Shown here one piece after another: positions 37,809 through 46,410 of a stretch of DNA of 64,000 bases. The DNA is from JALYOK01 sp963840785 (lineage in GTDB: Bacteria; Pseudomonadota; Gammaproteobacteria; Burkholderiales; JALYOK01). The position numbers were made by a program, and so were the translations under genes. The first letter of the stretch is position 1. Each line of letters opens with the position of its first letter. Location: NCBI GenBank assembly GCA_963840785.1, contig CAWJAF010000005.1, positions 137,338 to 201,337 of the forward strand, given 5' to 3'. Under the pieces are notes generated by a model. It ran no database searches. It was not told where the DNA came from and saw only the letters and a list, made by a program, of their open reading frames with translations.

Positions 37809-38666
37809 TCACTTCAACAGACCGGCGGACCGCGCTGCCTCTTCAATGCTTTTGTAGTTTTCAACCTTGGTTGGGATATAGCGAACCGCTCGCTGCAGTT
37901 TGAGAATTTCTGCGTGCTCGGGGTTGCTCCCATCAAGCGTTAGGAATGCGTTGCGAATTTTTTCGATCAACGTCGCATCGAGATCGCCACGTACCGTCCA
38001 GTTGTAATCGTAATAGGGCGGCGTGGTATAGAACACTTTCACTTCATCGCCATTGACCTTCTTATCCTCGATCAGTTTATTCCACACCGAGATGTTAAGC
38101 GCGCCGGCATCTACTTTGCCGCCGGCGACTTGAAAGGCGGTCGCGTCGTGGGCGCCGGAAAAGGCGATACGCATATCTTTGTCCGGCGAGATGCCCTGCT
38201 GCATTAGATAGTAGCGCGGCATCAGATGTCCGGACGTGGAGGAAACGGAGCCGAAGGTAAAATTCTTGCCCTTCAAATCGGCGATGGACTTAATACCGGA
38301 ATCTGATTTAGTAATGAAGACGGATTTGAATTTCTCGTCTTCCTCGCGTTGGACCAATGGGATCGCAGTGCCACCAGAACGAATACGAGCTTGAACAAAC
38401 GTGAAGCCACCATACCAAACCAGATCGACTTTCTTAGCGGCGAGCGCTTCGACAGAAGCTGCATAGTCGGTCACCGGAATGAATTCTATTTTCGTACCGG
38501 TTTTGCTCTCCAAATATTTACCTAACGGCGCAAACTTGCGCTGTAACTCGGTAGGCGCTTCGTCTGGAATAGCGGAAACCTTCAACGTTTGCGCGTGGGC
38601 CGCGCCGACCGTCCCCAAACAGGCCAACAGAACGGCACGGGTGACACTGCGAAATGCTTTAAACAT
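37809..38666 (-). CDS. phnD: PhnD-like periplasmic binding protein (phosphonate or selenate type)
   Basis: A 285-aa protein: signal peptide 'VLLACLGTVGAAHA' cleaved before 'QTLKVSAIPDEAPTELQ'. The fold reads 'VTDYAASVEALAAKKVDLVW', 'YGGFTFVQARIRSGGTAIPL' and 'VSSTSGHLMPRYYLMQQG'. The start is the ATG at 38666 with a GGAG ribosome site; the frame is open further upstream but without such support. From memory, 'IPDEAPTELQRKF' and 'PLVQREEDEKF' resemble the subfamily labelled putative selenate-binding rather than phosphonate-binding. No C-P lyase, phosphonatase or selD is nearby, so the substrate is open. Confidence 0.8.
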   Translation of the reverse strand: MFKAFRSVTRAVLLACLGTVGAAHAQTLKVSAIPDEAPTELQRKFAPLGKYLESKTGTKIEFIPVTDYAASVEALAAKKVDLVWYGGFTFVQARIRSGGTAIPLVQREEDEKFKSVFITKSDSGIKSIADLKGKNFTFGSVSSTSGHLMPRYYLMQQGISPDKDMRIAFSGAHDATAFQVAGGKVDAGALNISVWNKLIEDKKVNGDEVKVFYTTPPYYDYNWTVRGDLDATLIEKIRNAFLTLDGSNPEHAEILKLQRAVRYIPTKVENYKSIEEAARSAGLLK

Positions 38667-38784
38667 AATAATCTCCAGAACAATTAATTTAGCGACAACG
38701 GATTGCAAATCGGTCGTCCGCCGAATCGTTAACTTACCATTATTCGCGCAGAGACTGAAATGATAACTTGCCGAACACCATCGC

Positions 38785-38865
38785 CAGCGGCCATATCTGG
38801 CGAGGCTCCCAGCAATGCATGTTCCGAAAGCCGCGCGGAGATTGCCTCTCAGACCGGCATGAATC
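38785..38865. repeat. R2-like repeat copy (diverged)
   Basis: 'GCGAGGCTCCCAGCAATGCA' and 'CCTCTCAGACCGGCATG' resemble diverged R2 halves. This is the upstream region of the phnD operon; I see no clear Pho box here. Confidence 0.4.
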
Positions 38866-38871
38866 TCCGGA

Positions 38872-39594
38872 TCAGCGCTTGACCGTTTCGACTCCCGATT
38901 CGGTAACCGCTTGGGTGACGGAAACTTTTTTAGCGTTATTACACAAGTATCCGCTGAGCAACACGCCCCCTGCGATGAAAATATAGAGCGCCCAATCAAG
39001 CGCGCGGTGGCTGGAAAAATAATCTTCAAGCAACGGATCTTTGTCGATCATGCCTGCTGCGGTCAGGGCCAGAACACCGGCACCGACATACACAATCCAA
39101 GGGAAACGCTCCATCCACTTCAATACCAGCGAACTGCCAAACACCATGATCGGCACGCTGATAATTAAGCCCAGCACCACCAGCAGGAAACTGCCATGGG
39201 CCGCGCCGGCGACACCGAGAACGTTATCGACACCCATCACCGCATCGGCAATGACTATGGTTTTAATCGCCCCCCAAAAGCTAGCCTTCGATCCAGCGTG
39301 CGCGTCGTGATGTGCTTCTTTGGGCACGACCAGTCGGTATGCGATCCAAATTAACAGTATGCCGCCGACGAGCATCAACCCCGGAACCTTCAACAGCCAA
39401 ACCACGCCGAGCGTCATTACTGCCCGGATAACGATCGCGCCAACCGTTCCCCAAATGATGGTTTGTTTTTGATATTCCGGCGGCAAACCGCGCGCAGCGA
39501 GGGCGATAACGATGGCATTGTCGCCCGCAAGCACAAGATCAATGACGATGATGGCGAGAAGCGCGGAGAAAAACTCGGGAGAAAATAATTCCAT
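38872..39594 (-). CDS. TerC family integral membrane protein (probable Mn2+ exporter)
   Basis: A 240-aa protein with about seven transmembrane helices. 'IVIDLVLAGDNAIVIALAAR' and 'IVIADAVMGVDNVLGVAGAA' are the paired acidic TerC motifs (DLVLAGDNA / DAVMGVDNV). The C-terminus is a short cytoplasmic tail. A yybP-ykoY manganese riboswitch with a terminator precedes it, which argues for a manganese-export role like other riboswitch-controlled TerC proteins. Confidence 0.9.
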   Translation of the reverse strand: MELFSPEFFSALLAIIVIDLVLAGDNAIVIALAARGLPPEYQKQTIIWGTVGAIVIRAVMTLGVVWLLKVPGLMLVGGILLIWIAYRLVVPKEAHHDAHAGSKASFWGAIKTIVIADAVMGVDNVLGVAGAAHGSFLLVVLGLIISVPIMVFGSSLVLKWMERFPWIVYVGAGVLALTAAGMIDKDPLLEDYFSSHRALDWALYIFIAGGVLLSGYLCNNAKKVSVTQAVTESGVETVKR

Positions 39595-39654
39595 TCAATA
39601 GCCTCTGTTCGTTGATTGAAAAATTCAACGCCAGCACAACACAACCAATTGACG

Positions 39655-39682
39655 AAAAAAAACCTTTACCAATTGGTAAAGG
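39655..39682 (-). terminator. regulatory terminator of the Mn2+ riboswitch
   Basis: CCTTTACC-AATT-GGTAAAGG on the minus strand is followed by eight Ts. The 5' arm overlaps the last conserved riboswitch segment (GAGACCTTTACC), so ligand binding can compete with terminator formation. Confidence 0.85.
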
Positions 39683-39770
39683 TCTCGCCGCAACGGTTCA
39701 CGTTGTCAGCAGGACCGGGGATTGCTCCCGTATTGACGGCATCTGCTGTAAGGCTACTCCCCTTTAAGGA
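39675..39770 (-). ncRNA. yybP-ykoY manganese riboswitch upstream of terC
   Basis: The minus strand reads AAAGGGGAGTAGCC, then a stem, CCGTCAATACGGGAG, CCCCGGTCCTGCTGAC, and GCGGCGAGACC. These are the conserved elements of the yybP-ykoY class in order and at the expected spacing. Known members sense Mn2+ and switch on exporters. Confidence 0.9.
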
Positions 39771-39859
39771 AACACTAGCTGAACTCGACTTTAATCTGGC
39801 CGATTGTCTTTGTCAAATAAAAACGGCCTCAACGCCAGGATAGTCCATGAAGAACGCTG

Positions 39860-40726
39860 TCAAGCGGCTAGCATACGGCGGAAATGCGCTTCCATACGCG
39901 CGGTGTCAGGCGTGATTCCGGTGAACAGCTCAAATGCGCTTGCGGCTTGACCGACCGCCATACTGCCGCCATCGATTGTCGCGCAGCCGCGCGCGCGGGC
40001 CGCTCGCAAAAGCGCAGTCTCAATCGGGAAATACACGACCTCGGACACCCAAACCTCGGGCCGCAAAGTTTCGGGGGGAACCGGCAATCCCGGGAATTTT
40101 TCCATTCCCATCGGTGTCGCGTGTATCAGCCCACCGGCATCGGACAATGCTGCAGCGGCGTCACGGCCGATGCTGGCACGAGCGCCGTAGCGCGCGTTCA
40201 AATTCTTGACGAGATCCATCGCGCGCTGATTATCCAGGTCAATAACGACTAGTTGTTTTACACCTAAGCTTAGGGCCGCATGAGCAATCGCCGAACCTGC
40301 GCCACCTGCGCCTAGCAGCACGACACGCGATAAATCGGCGTTGGGCATCGCGCGCTTAAAGGCCCAACTCCAACCGGATCCGTCGGTATTGTGGCCGATC
40401 GATTTGCCATCACGGAAAACCACACTGTTAACGGCTCCCATTGCGCGGGATTCATCGGTCAAATCATCCAGGATTTGAATCACGGCCTGCTTGCACGGAT
40501 AGGTAATATTTAAACCGGCAAAATCCATCATGCGTGCCGCGGCGATTAACGTTGGCAGAGATTCCACACCGGCATGAAAGGGATCCAAATCAATCAATTG
40601 ATATTGCAGGCGAATGCCGTGATGCCGCGCTTCTTCTTCGTGCATCGCTGGCGACAGCGATTGTTGAATACCGGCACCAATTAAACCGACCAGCAATTTT
40701 CTTCCACCGTTAGCGGCAACCATCAA
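39860..40726 (-). CDS. aroE: shikimate dehydrogenase
   Basis: A 288-aa enzyme: substrate site 'IQQSLSPAMHEEEARHHG', the catalytic Lys in NITYPCKQAV, 'IGHNTDGSGW', the NADP loop 'VVLLGAGGAGSAIAHAA'. It reduces 3-dehydroshikimate. It is slightly longer than E. coli AroE and closer to the shikimate/quinate branch. An MM start allows either codon. It is divergent from apaG. Confidence 0.88.
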   Translation of the reverse strand: MMVAANGGRKLLVGLIGAGIQQSLSPAMHEEEARHHGIRLQYQLIDLDPFHAGVESLPTLIAAARMMDFAGLNITYPCKQAVIQILDDLTDESRAMGAVNSVVFRDGKSIGHNTDGSGWSWAFKRAMPNADLSRVVLLGAGGAGSAIAHAALSLGVKQLVVIDLDNQRAMDLVKNLNARYGARASIGRDAAAALSDAGGLIHATPMGMEKFPGLPVPPETLRPEVWVSEVVYFPIETALLRAARARGCATIDGGSMAVGQAASAFELFTGITPDTARMEAHFRRMLAA

Positions 40727-40877
40727 TTGATCCCTAAGGGCGCGGCCATTCTTCGTATCAAATCGCTTCTATAAACTTGTTTGATTTTATTCCATATCTG
40801 CCCCGGCGGACTTATTTGATGCAGGGAAATCAACTTGCCGCTTGCCTAGTGCGGCGTTTTCGTGTGCAATAACCACT

Positions 40878-41261
40878 ATGGCTGAGAACAACAAGTACGA
40901 CATATCGGTGCAGGCAATGGCAAGCTTTGTTCCGGATCAATCCGACGAGCAAGAGAATCGCTACGTCTTTGCATATACCATAACGATCACGAATAACGGC
41001 GGCGTTGCCGCGCAGTTGTTGCGGCGCCACTGGATCATTACCGATGCCTCGAATCAAGTGCAAGAAGTCAGCGGCTTAGGCGTGGTCGGCGAGCAACCCT
41101 ATTTGCGGCCTGGCGAGAGTTTTCAATATTCCAGCGGGTCATCCATCGCTACGCCCGTCGGAACAATGCGCGGAACCTATCAAATGGTGGCGGAAGATGG
41201 CACGAAATTTGACGCGAATATTCCGGAATTTGTCTTGAGTGTTCCGCGAGTCCTGCACTAG
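40878..41261 (+). CDS. apaG: Co2+/Mg2+ efflux-linked protein ApaG
   Basis: A 127-aa FN3-like domain: 'YDISVQAMASFVPDQSDEQE', 'ITITNNGGVAAQLLRRHWII', and the GxGVVGEQP loop with 'LRPGESFQYSSG'. The start is the ATG at 40878 (MAENNKY). The exact biochemical role of ApaG is unsettled. It is convergent with a 34-aa membrane peptide gene. Confidence 0.92.
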   Translation: MAENNKYDISVQAMASFVPDQSDEQENRYVFAYTITITNNGGVAAQLLRRHWIITDASNQVQEVSGLGVVGEQPYLRPGESFQYSSGSSIATPVGTMRGTYQMVAEDGTKFDANIPEFVLSVPRVLH

Positions 41262-41268
41262 CGAATCG

Positions 41269-41373
41269 CTATTTTTTGTCGGTATCTTTGTTTTTCGAGC
41301 GCGGCAGCGTCCACCACACGATAAAAATCGCCAGGCACAGTGCAATTCCCGCCTCGAATAGAATCCAAATCAT
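41269..41373 (-). CDS. 34-residue single-pass membrane peptide
   Basis: ATG at 41373, stop TAG at 41269. The sequence MIWILFEAGIALCLAIFIVW continues WTLPRSKNKDTDKK: one hydrophobic helix followed by a positively charged cytoplasmic tail. I believe short homologues with the pattern MIWILFEAG...WW exist in other betaproteobacteria, but I cannot search. The function is unknown. It is too short for routine gene calling. Confidence 0.55.
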   Translation of the reverse strand: MIWILFEAGIALCLAIFIVWWTLPRSKNKDTDKK

Positions 41374-41461
41374 CGTCGTTACCTGCCGAAAGAAGCATCA
41401 CATTTTAATCTAAAGTTGCCGGCAAAAATGCCGGCACGCAAAACCTGGAATTTATTCCTTC

Positions 41462-42790
41462 ATGACCGCATTCAATTCAAAGTCCATCTGCATCGGCGCC
41501 ATCGCAATCGCCGTATGTTTTTTCAGCGCTTGCACAACCGTCACCACCGCGAAAGAACGGCCTGTTACGTTGCAGGCAAATCGTCCGATACTTCTCGCGC
41601 AAGCTACAGGCATGCGCGCAAAAATGAGCGACGCGAGCGAATGTAGCTGCAGTCAATCCCCACCGAGCTTCAGCGATCGCCCGCCGCTGGTCGCGCCGAT
41701 TCCACCAACCGCGCCCAACGTGGTGCCGGAAGCGCGCGGAACCTTGGTGGTCAGCAATTGGAACGCCCTCCCCGGCTGGAATCGCGACAATCCGCTCGAT
41801 GCGTGGCAAGCGTTTCTAAAAAGTTGCAGTCAGTTGCGCTCGCAAGTGACCTGGCAATCGGTTTGCAGCCTTGCGCAAACGGTACCGGCCAATCCGAACA
41901 ATTCAACCTTGACGAAATTTTTCGAGGACAATTTTGTCCCTTATCAAGTGTTCAATCCCGACGGCAGCAGCAATGGCATGGTCACCGGCTACTACGAGCC
42001 ATTGCTCTACGGTAGCCGGACGCAAACAGCGCGCTATCGCTACCCGCTCTACAAAGTACCGGACGATATGCTGACGATCGAACTGGGCGATGTCTATCCG
42101 GAATTAAGAAATAAACGCTTACGCGGTCGCATCGAAGGCAATCGTGTCGTTGCGTATCTTGATCGCGGCGGCATTGAAAATCCCAATCAACCATTGAAAA
42201 ACAAAGAACTCGTGTGGGTCGAAGATCCAATCGAATCTTTTTTCCTACACATACAAGGTTCCGGCCGCGTGCAGTTTGAAGACGGAACCAGCATGCGCGT
42301 TGGTTATGCCGATCAAAATGGCCATCCGTTTCGTTCGCTCGGACGATTATTAATCGACAAGGGCGAACTGACGCTCGCGCAAACGTCCATGCAAGGCATA
42401 AAAGCCTGGGCTCGCGCTAACCCTTATAAGGTTTCGGAGTATCTCAACGGCAATCCGAGTTATGTGTTCTTTAAGGAGTTACCCGCTGATCTCACCGGCC
42501 CAATCGGTACGCTGGGCGTGCCTCTCACCGCAGAGCGTAGTATCGCCGTCGACTCCCGCGTGATTCCTCTTGGCTCGCCGGTTTATCTTGCGACCACCTA
42601 TCCAAGCTCGAAAAAACCGCTGAATCGTCTGATGCTGGCACAAGACACCGGCGGCGCAATCAACGGCGCAGTTCGTGCCGATTTCTTTTGGGGATTTGGC
42701 GATGCGGCGGGAAAACAGGCTGGCATCATGAAGCAGCAAGGGCAGATGTGGGTTTTATTGCCTAAAGACTACAGCCTTCCGACGAACTAA
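41462..42790 (+). CDS. mltA: membrane-bound lytic murein transglycosylase A
   Basis: A 442-aa lipoprotein with lipobox FSAC (lipidated Cys24). The MltA domain reads 'VTGYYEPLLYGSRTQTARYR', 'IQGSGRVQFEDGTSMRVGYA'; the 3D domain 'AVDSRVIPLGSPVYL' and 'LMLAQDTGGAINGAVRADFF' contains the catalytic Asp. It cleaves peptidoglycan to 1,6-anhydro-muropeptides, feeding the recycling pathway that murU-amgK in this window complete. Neighbourhood to apaG is typical. Confidence 0.94.
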   Translation: MTAFNSKSICIGAIAIAVCFFSACTTVTTAKERPVTLQANRPILLAQATGMRAKMSDASECSCSQSPPSFSDRPPLVAPIPPTAPNVVPEARGTLVVSNWNALPGWNRDNPLDAWQAFLKSCSQLRSQVTWQSVCSLAQTVPANPNNSTLTKFFEDNFVPYQVFNPDGSSNGMVTGYYEPLLYGSRTQTARYRYPLYKVPDDMLTIELGDVYPELRNKRLRGRIEGNRVVAYLDRGGIENPNQPLKNKELVWVEDPIESFFLHIQGSGRVQFEDGTSMRVGYADQNGHPFRSLGRLLIDKGELTLAQTSMQGIKAWARANPYKVSEYLNGNPSYVFFKELPADLTGPIGTLGVPLTAERSIAVDSRVIPLGSPVYLATTYPSSKKPLNRLMLAQDTGGAINGAVRADFFWGFGDAAGKQAGIMKQQGQMWVLLPKDYSLPTN

Positions 42791-42825
42791 CGACGCTTAT
42801 CTTCATTGCGGCCCAAGGCCAGCCC

Positions 42826-42849
42826 TTCATTCCCGCGAAGGCAGGGATC
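42826..42849. repeat. dRS3-like element (degenerate unit)
   Basis: TTCATTCCCGCGAAGGCAGG, with one mismatch in the right arm compared with other copies. It lies between the convergent mltA and luxR-type genes. Confidence 0.6.
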
Positions 42850-42897
42850 GAATGTCGCGCGTCCAACAATCCAAATGTCCTCCGCTTCCGCAACGCC

Positions 42898-44029
42898 TCA
42901 CCCGCGGACCGCGGGAAGCGTAACGACCAACCGCACAATATCCTTCTGAGATTTCATCCCAGTCTTCGCCATCGCCGATAACAAATGGCTTTTCACGGTT
43001 GAGCGCTTCAGTCCCTCGTGCGTCGCGTATTCATCGACACTTTCACCGTGAGCCAACGCGCGAACGAATCGCGCTTCGGCAGGAGACAATTTAAACAAAT
43101 CCATCAACTGCTGCACACTCGCCACGCGCTGCCCGGTATTGGTGGTCACCAGCGCGAGAATATCAGCGCGCCCACTCGGTAACGCAAGCGGATTTCGCCC
43201 TCGGATTGCTAGAAGTGTGACGCAGCAATGTTCCGCGCCGCGACCAAAATTCAAGTTTCTCGGCCGACTGGTGGCCAAGGTTTCGTTGATCATTTTTTTC
43301 AATGCTACATCTTGATTTGCATCGGCTGCACGAAGCTCGCCGTGGCGTTGACGCAGCCATTTTCCGTCCCTCAGCAATGCCTCGCCACGCCGATTCGCCC
43401 ATAGTATCCCCCCCCCCACCGAACGAAGACGATAACGCAAATGCGGCAAGATTGGATGCGTCCAACGCTGTTTCTGAGTAGGCGATCGCATCGGTACGAC
43501 GCTTAACTTGCGCGGCTATCTGTAACGAACGTCGAAGATGGGGTAACAGACGTTCCAAAGTTGCGGAATTGGCAGATTCAAACGCGCCACGCCCGGTATA
43601 TCGATGAAAACCGAGCAAAGTCATTTGCTCACTCTCTGCGAGTAAATCTACCGCCCCGAGCGAGTAGTGTATGCCGACTTGCGGCAAAAGATAATCTTGA
43701 TAGAACTCGTTACGGATAACGAAGTGGGCGTCGAGATGATTGTGGCAGGCAAATACTTGCCCTGGCGTCATCGTCGCGGCGATTTCATTGCGCGGATCGA
43801 TCTGACCATAGTAGGCAAAATACGCCGGCGTAGTTTCTGCTTCGTTCAGGCCGATCGCGATGCTCAGAGACGGTGCGCCGGTTTGACGATCCAATCCGAG
43901 TAAGTGGCACGTGTCGGCATTCACGATGGGGATCATGGCGTTGAGTGCATCGGATAGCCGCTCCGGCGCAAGCGCGGACTCGTAGATCAATCCTAGCGCT
44001 TGATCGAATTTTGCACGATTAACCATCAC
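42898..44029 (-). CDS. LuxR-family transcriptional regulator with poly-G tract (out of frame as sequenced)
   Basis: The N-terminal 190 residues form an uncharacterised sensor domain ('VNADTCHLLGLDRQTGAPSL', 'GFHRYTGRGAFESANSATLE'). The C-terminus is a LuxR HTH: 'FKLSPAEARFVRALAHGESV', 'DEYATHEGLKRSTVKSHLLS'. Between them a run of ten Gs (plus-strand Cs 43408-43417) puts the HTH out of frame. With nine Gs the reading 'FGGGGILWANRRGEALLRDG' joins both halves into a 376-aa protein. This may be slipped-strand phase variation or a homopolymer sequencing error. The target genes are unknown; mltA and a secreted-protein gene flank it. Confidence 0.8.
43408..43417. repeat. homopolymer C10/G10 tract inside a regulator gene
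   Basis: Ten consecutive Cs on the plus strand, preceded by T and followed by ACC. I noticed no comparable C or G run elsewhere in the window. It lies exactly at the sensor/HTH junction of the LuxR-type regulator. Confidence 0.85.
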
Positions 44030-44134
44030 CAGCCTCCCAGCAGAAGCCCCTGATAGGTATATGGTACCCGAATCGATCGGCCAATCCGTTAGAGCCCAAA
44101 TCGCAGCGTTCGCCGCGGAATCTGTTGACCACTA

Positions 44135-44150
44135 TCCACCATTTGGTGGA
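44135..44150. promoter_or_regulatory. palindrome between divergent regulator and secreted-protein genes
   Basis: TCCACCA-TT-TGGTGGA is a perfect inverted repeat in the divergent intergenic region, a plausible binding site for the LuxR-type regulator or another dimeric factor. The rest of 44030-44312 has only promoter-like AT-rich sequence. Confidence 0.4.
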
Positions 44151-44312
44151 TGCGATTAATTAGCAGTCGGCTATACCCTACAAAATATTAAGACAGTAAA
44201 AAAGAATTTCCATGAGAACAATATGGGATCAATCAGTGACGCCTGCGTCGCACCCTGTTCTGGTTCGTTTTCTGGTTTCATATCAATTTGACAGTGCCAA
44301 CAGGAGGATTAT

Positions 44313-45368
44313 ATGCGTCCCACAATCACTATCTTGAATCGATCGACTCTTGCCTTCGCTTGTCTAGTTTTAGCTTCTGTGTTCGATGCTCAAGCGCAAA
44401 CGCAGCAGTCCACAAGTGTCTGCAACGCGGCACTTATCCCAACAGTCGTAGAAAGTTCGAGCCATGTGAGACGACTTTACTCGTACATGTGGCTCCACGC
44501 TGAAGTAGAATACGACCGCCTCAGCAAGATGGACACCAGAACGCGCGAAGCTCAGGCCTCGTACAAGCTCTTCTCTGGCGAATACGGCGAATCGCAGACC
44601 AAAGAACAGTTTAAAGAAAAGACATCAAAGCGAATCAGTGAAGAGAAAATCTTCTCGGACGATACGGAAATAACCACCTACTTTCGAAAAGGTCTCGAAG
44701 AAGCCCAATTGTTGGAGTGGTCAAAATGCATTGCTGCCACCAGTGGGGCGGGTGATTTGTTGCTTTCGACGCGAAACGAGCGCGCTAAAGGATTCGTGTT
44801 GGTGGTGACCTGGGTCGAGCCAAACGCAGCGGGTTCCGAGAGCGTGATTGAACTTGAAGTCCAGGATGGAAATCTTCATGTAGGTAATAAGAAACGAACA
44901 TCGACAAAAGTAAGGTTCACATCATCGAGTTCCAGGGCGATTTTTGTTTCCCGTGCACCTTCTTCCAAAGAGGTAAGCGTCGTTGCAAACACGCCAGGAT
45001 TCAGTGCCGATATCCTTTCGCGGACGCCCTCGAGACAACGGCCGGTCAAAGTAATTCGGGTCTGCAATGAGAATGAAAATTGCGCTGGAAGGGTCTTGGC
45101 TTGCTACCCGTCGCGCGAGGATCCAGGAGAGTATGGAAACATTCCCGTTGGCACTTGGTGGCAGGGACCCAATTCGCCCGACTTCGAAAAACACGTCAAG
45201 ATCGGAGCAGTGACCTCCGCAATCCGTTACGGCAAATGGTCAAATTCGGGCTGCGGACGTGAAGGGAAAGGCTGGCATCTTCGAGCCGGAACTTGTACCC
45301 GCGGTGACGAGATGTGGCAGCGTTGTGATTCGGTTAAGGTCGAGGTCGAGTTCCCTCCCGCAAGATAG
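44313..45368 (+). CDS. hypothetical secreted protein, 351 aa
   Basis: A strong AGGAGG ribosome binding site precedes the ATG. Residues 1-29 form a signal peptide ('LAFACLVLASVFDAQA', cleavage before QTQQ). Residues about 40-140 are helical and charged, with a 'KEQFKEKTSKRISEEK' stretch. The C-terminal 120 residues contain six cysteines and several Gly/Trp ('VGTWWQGPNSPD', 'GREGKGWHLRAGTCTRGDEM'), suggesting a disulfide-stabilised periplasmic or secreted domain. I do not recognise the family. It stands alone opposite the LuxR-type regulator, with a palindrome between them. Confidence 0.65.
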   Translation: MRPTITILNRSTLAFACLVLASVFDAQAQTQQSTSVCNAALIPTVVESSSHVRRLYSYMWLHAEVEYDRLSKMDTRTREAQASYKLFSGEYGESQTKEQFKEKTSKRISEEKIFSDDTEITTYFRKGLEEAQLLEWSKCIAATSGAGDLLLSTRNERAKGFVLVVTWVEPNAAGSESVIELEVQDGNLHVGNKKRTSTKVRFTSSSSRAIFVSRAPSSKEVSVVANTPGFSADILSRTPSRQRPVKVIRVCNENENCAGRVLACYPSREDPGEYGNIPVGTWWQGPNSPDFEKHVKIGAVTSAIRYGKWSNSGCGREGKGWHLRAGTCTRGDEMWQRCDSVKVEVEFPPAR

Positions 45369-45499
45369 GGCCGTAGGGCAGAAAAGCGCAGCGCCTTCTG
45401 CCGAATGCCGCACGTATGCAAACGCTGTAAGTTGAATGTCGGGTAACGCTTCGCTCACCCAACCTACATTTTCTTTCAACATCGCCACGAGTCGCATGT

Positions 45500-45570
45500 C
45501 GCTTGCGTCTCGGCAAGGCATTGCCTGGGAGCCAATATCCACGCGCCTTCTGGCGTAGTCATAGTAGGGC
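45500..45570. repeat. R2 repeat copy
   Basis: 'CTCGGCAAGGCATTGCCTGG', 'GAGCCAATATCCACGCGCC' and 'TTCTGGC': one of the clearest copies of the R2 consensus. Confidence 0.7.
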
Positions 45571-45625
45571 GGGTGCATAGTTTGTTTTGACGCGTCTTGC
45601 TAAGTGCGAACACCACCACAAATTT

Positions 45626-45706
45626 TCATTCCCGCGTAGGCGGGAATCAATGGTGCGCTTGGTAACAGACTGGCCGCATGGATTTCCGCCTACGCGGGAA
45701 TGACAA
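45626..45706. repeat. dRS3-like inverted repeat pair
   Basis: TCATTCCCGCGTAGGCGGGA...TCCGCCTACGCGGGAATGA: two units facing each other about 38 bases apart. With the R2 copy it fills the gap 45369-45768, where I see no gene. Confidence 0.8.
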
Positions 45707-45768
45707 TTGAAAATGTGATTGGGAATTCAAAAATTCCTTCGCAGGACCCAATTAAGCGGGCGCATACG

Positions 45769-46035
45769 CTACCCGACGCGGGCCACTTTCACTCGCGCCC
45801 GCGTCGTGCGTTTAATCGGTCGCGTACTTGCTTTAGCGAGTTCGAGTAGGCCGCGCAGTGCCGTGTTGACAGCCTCTTCGTTGGGGAATGCTTTCGAAAC
45901 AATCGGATCGAGAACAACCACATTCGATTCCGACGCCATACGCTGCGCATATTTTCCACGCACGATCGAACCCAAATCGCTGCGTTTGTATTCGGCTTGC
46001 AACCAATCGTTTGATTCTGACTTAGCCTTCTTCAT
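45769..46035 (-). CDS. BrnA-type antitoxin
   Basis: An 88-aa protein following a BrnT toxin with a 14-base overlap. 'NVVVLDPIVSKAFPNEEAVN' and 'TALRGLLELAKAS' fit the short CopG-like DNA-binding C-terminal part of BrnA-like antitoxins. The subfamily assignment rests mostly on the partner gene. Confidence 0.75.
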   Translation of the reverse strand: MKKAKSESNDWLQAEYKRSDLGSIVRGKYAQRMASESNVVVLDPIVSKAFPNEEAVNTALRGLLELAKASTRPIKRTTRARVKVARVG

Positions 46036-46294
46036 AAATTTTCCTTTCGGTTCGTGTTGCTAAGCGGGCGCTGATTATTCGAACCGAATTTCCACGCTCC
46101 GTGTGTGAAACGGCCAGCAATCGTCCGTTAGCGGAGAAACCAAACGTAATATATCGAAACTCCGCCATGGAGTGTTCCAAATCGCTGGCCGTTGCGGCGA
46201 ATTCATCTCTGAGTGCGGATGCCGCTTCCTCGAAGGCAATGCCGTGCTTGCGGACGTTTGCTGCTGCCTTCGCCGCATCCCATTCAAAGTTCAT
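46022..46294 (-). CDS. BrnT-type toxin (DUF497)
   Basis: A 90-aa RelE-fold ribonuclease toxin: 'FEWDAAKAAANVRKHGIAFE', 'EAASALRDE', 'GRLLAVSHTERGNSVRIISA' and 'RLATRTERKIYE' are the BrnT signature, ending in the R-x-A-x3-E-x3-Y motif. It is first in the operon, as usual for brnTA. TGCATAAT occurs twice upstream and may include a -10 box. Confidence 0.88.
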   Translation of the reverse strand: MNFEWDAAKAAANVRKHGIAFEEAASALRDEFAATASDLEHSMAEFRYITFGFSANGRLLAVSHTERGNSVRIISARLATRTERKIYEEG

Positions 46295-46410
46295 ACGCTA
46301 ATTATGCATCAGACTGGGTGATGTTGAGTATATTATGCAGTTCGCTCTCCCATGGGTGTATAAGCAATTCGTTTAATTGCAAATTACTGATCGACGAACC
46401 CGAGTACGAT

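Noticed and set aside
38667..38877. Pho box before phnD
   Set aside because: No pair of CTGTCA-like half-sites at 11-base spacing could be found, unlike upstream of pstS.
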